Shown here: positions 23,725 through 28,613 of the stretch, piece after piece
Numbering within the stretch: the stretch's first letter is position 1
Layout: each line of letters opens with the position of its first letter
Assembly (NCBI GenBank): GCA_036741795.1
Contig: DAINRO010000027.1
Location: forward strand, 1-28,613
Direction of reading: 5' to 3'
From: DATKKM01 sp036741795
GTDB lineage: Bacteria > Chloroflexota > Dehalococcoidia > SM23-28-2 > RBG-16-64-32
Length of the DNA: 28,613 bases
The notes under the pieces: generated by a model
Told to the model about the DNA's origin: nothing
The model's input: the letters and a program-made list of their open reading frames with translations, nothing else
Database searches by the model: none
Translations under genes and position numbers: made by a program

Positions 23725-24744
23725 CTACCCGTAGAACGTGCTTGCGATCCCCCCCGCGTACGCCATCAGCTTGTCCGCCCCCAGCGCGTACGCCGGAGGC
23801 ACCAGCGTCAGCGAGTCCACGACGCTCCATGCCGGTTCGATCTTCCTGCGCACCTCGTCGGCCGTTCCGCAGTGGACGAAAGTCTCCACCATCTCGTCAG
23901 GGATGTCCGCGGCGACGCCTGTGTAATCGCCCCGTTGTATGCCCGTCTGGAGTCGCTTCGCCTCGTCGCGGAAGCCGTGCGCCGCGAAGAACTCCTCGTA
24001 CTGCGCGACCCCCGCGTAGAACGCAATCGTCGGCTTGGCGTCCTCGATCGCCTGCTTCTTGTCGTTGTTGATCGCGACCCAGATCCAGGCGTTGAACTCG
24101 ACGTCCGACCGCTGTTTGCCCCCGCGCTTCAGTCCGCGCTCCAGGTACGCCGGCATCTCCTCCGTCAGCCAGCCGATGGACCACATCGGGTGGCCGATCA
24201 CGCCGTCGCCGATCTCGGCCGCGAGGCTGATCAGCGGCCCCCGCAGCGCCGCGATCCAGATCGGGATGTCCGGCCGCACCGGCGGCGCCGGAGGCTGCAG
24301 CTCCGACCAGTCGTGCCGGTGGTACTTCCCCTCGTACTTCGCCAGCTCGCCGGTGTGCGCCTTGGCGTTCACCAGCCGCACGATCTCCACCACCTCTCGC
24401 ATGTGCTCAAGCGGCTTCCCGTACTCCGACGCGAAGAACCCCTCGCTCCACGACTGCACGCTCGTGCCCAGCCCCAATGTGAAGCGCCCGCCGCTCACCC
24501 GGTCCATGTCCATCGCCGCCATCGCCGTCTCGAACGGGCTGCGCACGAAGGCCAGCGCGATCCCGGACGCCAGCCGCACCCGCTGCGTGGTCGCCGCCGC
24601 CGTCGCCAGCGGGATAAACGGCGGCCCGTACACCTGCGGCGCGAACAACCCCTCCAAGCCGGCGTCCTCCGCCATCTTCGCCTGCATCGCGATCACCGGC
24701 GCCGGCAACGGCGAAACAACCCCCCAGTACTTGCGGTCAGGCAT
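23725..24744 (-). CDS. LLM-class (luciferase-like) F420-dependent oxidoreductase
   Basis: A 339-residue TIM-barrel protein of the bacterial luciferase-like family. It starts MPDRKYWGVVSPLPAPVIAM and shows AEDAGLEGLFAPQVYG, RVRLASGIALAFVRSPFETA, DMDRVSGGRFTLGLGTS and a C-terminal ADEVRRKIE segment typical of F420-dependent LLM proteins. Substrates vary widely in this family. ATG 24744 is chosen because homologues begin at this point; the open frame extends 66 codons further, but that part overlaps the divergent gene and looks random. It is the first gene of a three-gene set with the 99-residue and OB-fold genes. Confidence 0.92.
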   Translation of the reverse strand: MPDRKYWGVVSPLPAPVIAMQAKMAEDAGLEGLFAPQVYGPPFIPLATAAATTQRVRLASGIALAFVRSPFETAMAAMDMDRVSGGRFTLGLGTSVQSWSEGFFASEYGKPLEHMREVVEIVRLVNAKAHTGELAKYEGKYHRHDWSELQPPAPPVRPDIPIWIAALRGPLISLAAEIGDGVIGHPMWSIGWLTEEMPAYLERGLKRGGKQRSDVEFNAWIWVAINNDKKQAIEDAKPTIAFYAGVAQYEEFFAAHGFRDEAKRLQTGIQRGDYTGVAADIPDEMVETFVHCGTADEVRRKIEPAWSVVDSLTLVPPAYALGADKLMAYAGGIASTFYG

Positions 24745-24820
24745 GGGGGCAGTATCGGCGTGGCCGGGAAGCAGCGTCAACGTGGGGGCTTGACGTGCGG
24801 GAGTAGACTGAGGGCGGGTG

Positions 24821-25606
24821 ATGACGACGGACACGGTAATCAGAGCAATCACGATTGGCGCTGGCGCGCTGTCGATCGGCTTGTTCGCTGTGGCAGCGAT
24901 CCTGCTCAGCAGCGAAGAATCTTCGCAACCTACGCTTGCCACGGATCACGGGGACTCCGCCACACATACGCCTGGTGTTATCGCGTTTCCGACAACCCTT
25001 CCCATTGACTTCTTTCAACACGAAAGCTCCAGAACTGCGAGCTCCGGCGGAGTCGGGCTCGAAGGCTTAGGCAGCAGTGATACTGCAATCATCAACGGCG
25101 AAGAAGTGCCGCTTCCCGACGGATTCGAGTACGTGACCTACTACACGCTGTACGCGGGTGGCGGCGCCGGGCCCACGAGAACGCCACGCAACCCGGAGTT
25201 GCATTACGACGGAGACCCTTCCACGCCGGGTCACACGTCGTCCGTCGAATTGGACCAGGACGGCCATGTCGTAAGCGAGAACGTCCGGCCCGAGGACCGC
25301 GCCATCGTGGATGCGCTACTCCGTGGCGAAATCCGGGGTTTGACCCCCGCTCCGACTCCCGCCGTAGCTCAAATTGACGGCCTGACGATTCCACTTCCCG
25401 AGGGGATGCGGTTCAGCGAGATGCTTAGTTTCGGCCCGCCGGAAGGCCCGCGTACCCGCAATTGGGGTTTCTTCTTCGAAAACGCCGCCGGTCGGTCACG
25501 TCTCAGTGTCGGCCAGAACGGACAAATCTTTCTCTCGGAGATTTTGCCCCAACACGAGAGCCTTTATGTGCCCATCCTTACCGCGCTCAACGATCTCGCT
25601 GAATGA
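24821..25606 (+). CDS. Secreted or membrane-anchored protein with two copies of an unrecognised domain
   Basis: About 261 residues. An N-terminal hydrophobic helix (about 10-30) acts as an uncleaved anchor or signal sequence, followed by a serine/threonine-rich linker to about residue 85. Two related domains follow. Copy A begins INGEEVPLPDGFEYV (about 91-170) and continues to VELDQDGHVVSENVRPEDRAIVDALL. Copy B begins IDGLTIPLPEGMRFS (about 185-261) and continues to LSVGQNGQIFLSEILPQHESLYVPILTAL. They share the pattern I-x-G-x-x-[VI]-PLP-[DE]-G and a matching end. The linker between them is alanine/proline-rich (LTPAPTPAVAQ). I recognise no family. It is divergent from the LLM gene, and GTG 24818 is an alternative start. 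Confidence 0.75.
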   Translation: MTTDTVIRAITIGAGALSIGLFAVAAILLSSEESSQPTLATDHGDSATHTPGVIAFPTTLPIDFFQHESSRTASSGGVGLEGLGSSDTAIINGEEVPLPDGFEYVTYYTLYAGGGAGPTRTPRNPELHYDGDPSTPGHTSSVELDQDGHVVSENVRPEDRAIVDALLRGEIRGLTPAPTPAVAQIDGLTIPLPEGMRFSEMLSFGPPEGPRTRNWGFFFENAAGRSRLSVGQNGQIFLSEILPQHESLYVPILTALNDLAE

Positions 25607-25615
25607 CTGACAACC

Positions 25616-25645
25616 TTGACGCGCACGTAAGAGTCCCTCGATAAT
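25616..25645 (+). promoter_or_regulatory. Promoter of the SDR-MaoC pair
   Basis: TTGACG (25616-25621) and GATAAT (25640-25645) are separated by 18 bases, close to the sigma-70 consensus. The predicted 5' UTR of about 70 bases contains two overlapping potential hairpins: GGCAGC-AAA-GCTGCC at 25652-25666, and GGCGGG at 25648-25653 with CCCGCC at 25676-25681. Confidence 0.6.
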
Positions 25646-25723
25646 CAGGCGGGCAGCAAAGCTGCCAAACAAACTCCCGCCCTGCCCCTGCACGGGCGAA
25701 CAACACACTGGAGGTTCCCAACC

Positions 25724-26632
25724 ATGTCTGACGTAAGATTCGATGACCGCGTGGCCATCGTCACCGGCGCCGGCGGCGGACTCGGCCGCTCCCACGCCCT
25801 GCTCCTCGCATCCCGCGGCGCGAAGGTCGTCGTCAACGACCTCGGCGGCGGGCGCGACGGCGAGGGCAAACCGAGCAGCGAGATGGCCAATAAGGTCGTC
25901 GAGGAGATCACCGCGGCGGGCGGCGAGGCCATCGCCGACGCCCACGGCGTAGACACCGTCGAAGGCGGCGAGGCGATCGTCAAGGCGGCCCTGGACAAGT
26001 GGGGTAAGGTCGACATCGTCATCGCCAACGCCGGCATCCTCCGCGACCGCGCCTTCCACAACATCGAGGAAGAGGACTGGGACAAGATCTACGCCGTCCA
26101 CGTCAAGGGCTCCTACAACGTGATCAAGCCCGCCTTCATCGTCATGCGCCAGAACAACTACGGCCGGATCATCGTCACCACGTCCAACGCCGGCCTCTAC
26201 GGCAACTTCGGCCAGGCCAACTACTCCTCCGCCAAGACCGCCGTCCTAGGCCTCGCCAGCACCCTGGAGCTGGAGGGTGCCAAGTACAACATCAAGGCCA
26301 ACGTCATCGCACCGGTCGCGGCCTCCCGCCTCACTGAGGACGTGATGCCCCCGGCCGTCCTCGAGAAGCTGAAGCCCGAATTCGTCTCGCCGATGGTCGC
26401 CTACCTCGTCTCCGAGGAGTGCCAGGCTTCCGGCCAGATCTTCACGGCCGGCGGCGGCTACTACGGCCGCGCCGCCATCGTCGAGGGCAAGGGCGCGATC
26501 GTCCCGGGCGCCAGCCTCGAGGACATCCGCGACAACTTCGCCAAGATCAGCGACCTGACCAACGCCGAGGAGTTCGCCAACGCGTTCGCCGAGGTCTCAT
26601 CCCGGCTCCAGCCGGCGACGGCTCAGGCGTAG
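25724..26632 (+). CDS. SDR dehydrogenase, (3R)-hydroxyacyl-CoA dehydrogenase type
   Basis: A 302-residue short-chain dehydrogenase. The cofactor turn is TGAGGGLG (14-21), and the catalytic residues are S154, Y167 and K171 (TTSNAGLYGNFGQANYSSAK). The long segment VVVNDLGGGRDGEGKPSSEMANKVVEEI is the signature of the dehydrogenase domain of peroxisomal multifunctional enzyme type 2 (17-beta-HSD4), as is the SNAGLYGNFGQANYSSAK stretch. It probably oxidises (3R)-hydroxyacyl-CoA in beta-oxidation. GGAGG precedes the ATG. It lies 23 bases before the MaoC gene, so the two would give the two activities of MFE-2 as separate polypeptides. Confidence 0.92.
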   Translation: MSDVRFDDRVAIVTGAGGGLGRSHALLLASRGAKVVVNDLGGGRDGEGKPSSEMANKVVEEITAAGGEAIADAHGVDTVEGGEAIVKAALDKWGKVDIVIANAGILRDRAFHNIEEEDWDKIYAVHVKGSYNVIKPAFIVMRQNNYGRIIVTTSNAGLYGNFGQANYSSAKTAVLGLASTLELEGAKYNIKANVIAPVAASRLTEDVMPPAVLEKLKPEFVSPMVAYLVSEECQASGQIFTAGGGYYGRAAIVEGKGAIVPGASLEDIRDNFAKISDLTNAEEFANAFAEVSSRLQPATAQA

Positions 26633-26655
26633 AGGGAAGGTGTAAGGAGATGGCA

Positions 26656-27486
26656 ATGGCACGAGCAGCACTCGGTCCCGATGTCGTCGGCCTCGAGCTG
26701 GCGGCGACAGAATTCAGCTACGAAGAGCGCGACGTCATGCTCTACGCCCTGGGCATCGGCGCAAAGGAACTCCCGTTCATCTTCGAGCGCGGCCTCAAGG
26801 TGATCCCGACGTTCGCGGTCATCCCGGCGTTCCCGGCGCTCATGGGCCTTTCCGCGGGTGTAGACATCAACCCCGTGATGATCCTCCACGGCGAGCAGGG
26901 CTTCCGACTCAACAAGGAGATCCCCACCAAAGGCACGCTGTCCACATCCGGCAAAGTCACCGGCGTCTACGACAAGGGCAAAGGCGCCCTCGTCGCCATA
27001 GAGAGCACCACGAAGGACGCCAGCGGTGACGTCGTCTTCACCAACACCAGCGGCGTCTTCGTCCGCGGCGCCGGCGGTTTCGGCGGCGACCGCGGCCCCG
27101 AGGCGGGCAACGCCGCCCCGGACCGCGCCCCCGACAAGAGTGTGGAGATGACCACACTGGACATCCAGGCCGCCATCTACCGCCTGTCCGGCGACCGCAA
27201 CCCGCTTCACATCGACCCCGACTTCGCGAAGATGGCCGGCTACGACCGCCCGATCCTCCACGGCCTTTGCAGCTTCGGCCACGTCGGCCGCGCCGTCCTC
27301 CAGGCCTACTGCGACAACGACACGAGCAAGTTCGTTGGATTCGCCTGCCGCTTCTCCGGCGTCGTCTACCCGGGCGACACGATCACCACGGACATGTGGG
27401 ACGAAGGCAACGGCAAAATCCTGGTGCAGGCAAAGACGCAGGATGGCCGCGTGGTCATCGGCAACGCCGCCGCAGAGGTGAAGTAG
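26656..27486 (+). CDS. MaoC-type enoyl-CoA hydratase 2
   Basis: A 276-residue double hot-dog protein. The C-terminal half has the hydratase 2 motif YRLSGDRNPLHIDPDFAKMAG (D180, N182, H185) followed by RPILHGLCSFG, and the N-terminal half has SYEERDVMLYALGIGA, as in the hydratase domain of eukaryotic MFE-2. It adds water to trans-2-enoyl-CoA to give (3R)-hydroxyacyl-CoA, the substrate of the adjacent dehydrogenase. ATG 26656 is chosen since AAGGAG ends six bases before it; an ATG at 26650 touches the ribosome binding site. The frame is open upstream to 26419, but only as an antisense-like reading of the SDR gene. It ends one base before the convergent hydrolase. Confidence 0.92.
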   Translation: MARAALGPDVVGLELAATEFSYEERDVMLYALGIGAKELPFIFERGLKVIPTFAVIPAFPALMGLSAGVDINPVMILHGEQGFRLNKEIPTKGTLSTSGKVTGVYDKGKGALVAIESTTKDASGDVVFTNTSGVFVRGAGGFGGDRGPEAGNAAPDRAPDKSVEMTTLDIQAAIYRLSGDRNPLHIDPDFAKMAGYDRPILHGLCSFGHVGRAVLQAYCDNDTSKFVGFACRFSGVVYPGDTITTDMWDEGNGKILVQAKTQDGRVVIGNAAAEVK

Positions 27487-27487
27487 C

Positions 27488-28042
27488 TCAGCTGCCGAAG
27501 TCGACGTCTTTGGTCGCGACGGTGCCCGCCGTCCGGCCCGGAGCTTCCTGGTAGGTCCAGTACAAGTTCGTGTGCGCGATCACCTTGTCAGGCGGCGGCG
27601 CCCCGTACTGAGTGTTGTCTTCCGTTGTGTGGGCATCGCTGACAAGCGTCGCGTCGTAGCCGCGGGCGAACGCGCCGTGGATCGTCGACCGCACGCATTG
27701 GTCCGTCTGGGCGCCGGCGACGATGAGCCGACCGACGCCGAGGCTGGATAGCACCGTCTCAAGGTTCGTCGCCTCGAAGGAGTCGCCATAGCTCTTCTCA
27801 ACGATTGGCTCGGCGGCGTCCGGGATCAACTCCGGGACGATCTCCCATTCGTGGGTCTCCCGGAGCAGGTCGTCGTCGGAGTGCTGAACCCAGACCACTG
27901 GGACTTGCTCCCCACGCGCTTTTTCGACGAGGCGTCCGATGTTTGCGACGACGGCGTCGCGCTCGTGGGCGTTGGCAACGACGCTGTTCTGGACATCGAT
28001 GACGAGGAGGGCGGTATTGGGGCGGTTGTCGAGGGTGGTCAC
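27488..28042 (-). CDS. Isochorismatase-fold cysteine hydrolase
   Basis: A 184-residue protein of the isochorismatase/nicotinamidase superfamily. The catalytic triad is visible as D16 (ALLVIDVQNSV), K83 (IVEKSYGDSF) and C116 (VAGAQTDQCVRSTIHGAFARGYD). The cis-peptide region AGAQTDQC is typical. It hydrolyses an amide or ester of a small molecule; the substrate is unknown. The start is GTG 28042, with only a weak GGA upstream. It is convergent with MaoC, one base apart, and no gene lies between it and the transposase at the right edge. Confidence 0.9.
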   Translation of the reverse strand: MTTLDNRPNTALLVIDVQNSVVANAHERDAVVANIGRLVEKARGEQVPVVWVQHSDDDLLRETHEWEIVPELIPDAAEPIVEKSYGDSFEATNLETVLSSLGVGRLIVAGAQTDQCVRSTIHGAFARGYDATLVSDAHTTEDNTQYGAPPPDKVIAHTNLYWTYQEAPGRTAGTVATKDVDFGS

Positions 28043-28096
28043 GGTTCCAAGCTAACACACGCAAATTTTCCAGAGAAAGTGCCACTTAGACGTAGC

Positions 28097-28116
28097 TGCA
28101 GACCTTCAGGTCTGCA
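28097..28116. repeat. REP-like palindrome upstream of the transposase
   Basis: TGCAGACCT pairs with AGGTCTGCA over a two-base TC loop, twelve bases before the transposase GTG. The right end of the window (28601-28613) begins a matching copy. Confidence 0.85.
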
Positions 28117-28127
28117 AGGGTGGTCGC

Positions 28128-28595
28128 GTGACACAGTTAAGGCAATCCCCAAGATTGCGCACCTTCGACTATCTGGGTCTTCACGCTTACTTCGTAACCT
28201 CCGTAACACGAGAACGCCGCCCCGTACTCGCTCGCGCGGACATCCGCGACCGCGCTGTCCGTTGCCTCCGCGAGGCGGCGGCAGATTTCAGCTTCGGGCT
28301 GACGGCCTACTGCTTCATGCCCGACCACCTGCACGTCCTGGCCGGAGGCGTGACGGAGTCGTCAGACCTCAAGGAATTCATGCGCCAGTTCAAGCAGCGA
28401 AGCAGATTCCACGCCAAACGGATCACGGGTGCGGAACTGTGGCAGATCAGCTACCACGATCGGGTACTGAGGAACTCCGAGGCCATCGAGGATGTCGCGC
28501 GCTATATCTGGTTCAACCCCGTCAGGGCTGGACTCGTGAGCGACTATTGGGATTGGCCTGGATCGGGACCGGCGCCCTTGCCAGAGCTGCGGTGA
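28128..28595 (+). mobile_element. REP-associated Y1 transposase (RAYT, TnpA_REP-like)
   Basis: A 155-residue Y1 HUH transposase. The HUH pair is H67 and H69 in YCFMPDHLHVLAGG, and the segments WQISYHDRVLRNSEAIEDVARYIWFNPVRAGLV are typical of the REP-associated tyrosine transposase family; the catalytic tyrosine is probably Y109 or Y126. RAYTs act on REP or BIME palindromes and are domesticated or slowly mobile. The start is GTG 28128. Palindromes on both sides (28097-28116 and 28601 onward) share the GCAGACCT arm. The upstream region has no strong ribosome binding site. Confidence 0.93.
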
Positions 28596-28600
28596 CACGC

Positions 28601-28613
28601 GCAGACCTAAAGG
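28601..28613. repeat. Second REP-like palindrome, truncated by the window end
   Basis: GCAGACCT, AA, AGG. This matches the left arm of the palindrome at 28097-28116 with AA instead of TC in the loop; the rest of the right arm should lie just past the edge. Confidence 0.6.

Noticed and set aside
23411..23830. An N-terminal extension of the OB-fold protein by 140 codons
   Set aside because: It is arginine/proline-rich, overlaps the 99-residue gene and the LLM gene in another frame, and the ATG at 23410 fits the coupled-start pattern.
26419..26655. An N-terminal extension of the MaoC protein
   Set aside because: It overlaps the SDR gene in another frame and is arginine-rich; ATG 26656 has a well-spaced AAGGAG.

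Overview
The window is GC-rich bacterial chromosome, densely packed with short gaps, one-base start/stop overlaps and several GTG or TTG starts. Gene content points to an uncultured Chloroflexota-like bacterium, possibly near the Dehalococcoidia: F420-type oxidoreductases (a DDN-like protein and an LLM-class protein), an OB-fold protein resembling archaeal RPA, a stand-alone HNH nuclease, CimA-type citramalate synthase and a full hopanoid pathway. The phylum is inferred from protein style only; there is no rRNA or tRNA here.

Layout. Positions 1-2319 (minus) hold an operon-like run: a small three-helix membrane protein, a DDN-like F420 protein, a family 2 glycosyltransferase, a SnoaL-like protein and the start of a protein cut by the left edge. 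Next come a medium-chain alcohol dehydrogenase (minus) and, across a gap with operator-like repeats, a flavin oxidoreductase of the berberine-bridge type (plus) ending at a strong hairpin terminator. From 5218 to 14799 nearly everything is on the minus strand: an MFS transporter, DUF1697, dnaN, a membrane protein, hemL, a HAD hydrolase, an HNH nuclease, CvpA, cimA and a nitroreductase. A 70-bp inverted-repeat element sits between the last two and supplies the stop codon of one and the presumed start codon of the other.

After a holin-like membrane protein and a DUF1059 gene with an apparent one-base frameshift, positions 15577-22978 (plus) carry hpnC, hpnD, hpnE, yjbQ, hpnH, hpnG and shc. HpnC, HpnD and HpnE turn farnesyl diphosphate into squalene, Shc cyclises it to hopene, HpnH adds the adenosyl group and HpnG removes adenine to give ribosylhopane. 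The YjbQ/UPF0047 gene embedded in this run is the most interesting contextual oddity, with a hairpin just upstream of it.

The right part holds an OB-fold protein, a small unknown protein and an LLM-class flavin oxidoreductase (minus); a divergent secreted or anchored protein built from two copies of one unrecognised domain; an SDR/MaoC pair that looks like a split multifunctional beta-oxidation enzyme behind a good promoter; an isochorismatase-fold hydrolase; and, at the right edge, a REP-associated Y1 transposase flanked by matching short palindromes. I found no CRISPR array, prophage, rRNA or tRNA. No single new defence or metabolic system is evident. The best leads are the yjbQ-hopanoid association, the palindromic elements, the duplicated unknown domain and the DUF1059 frameshift.
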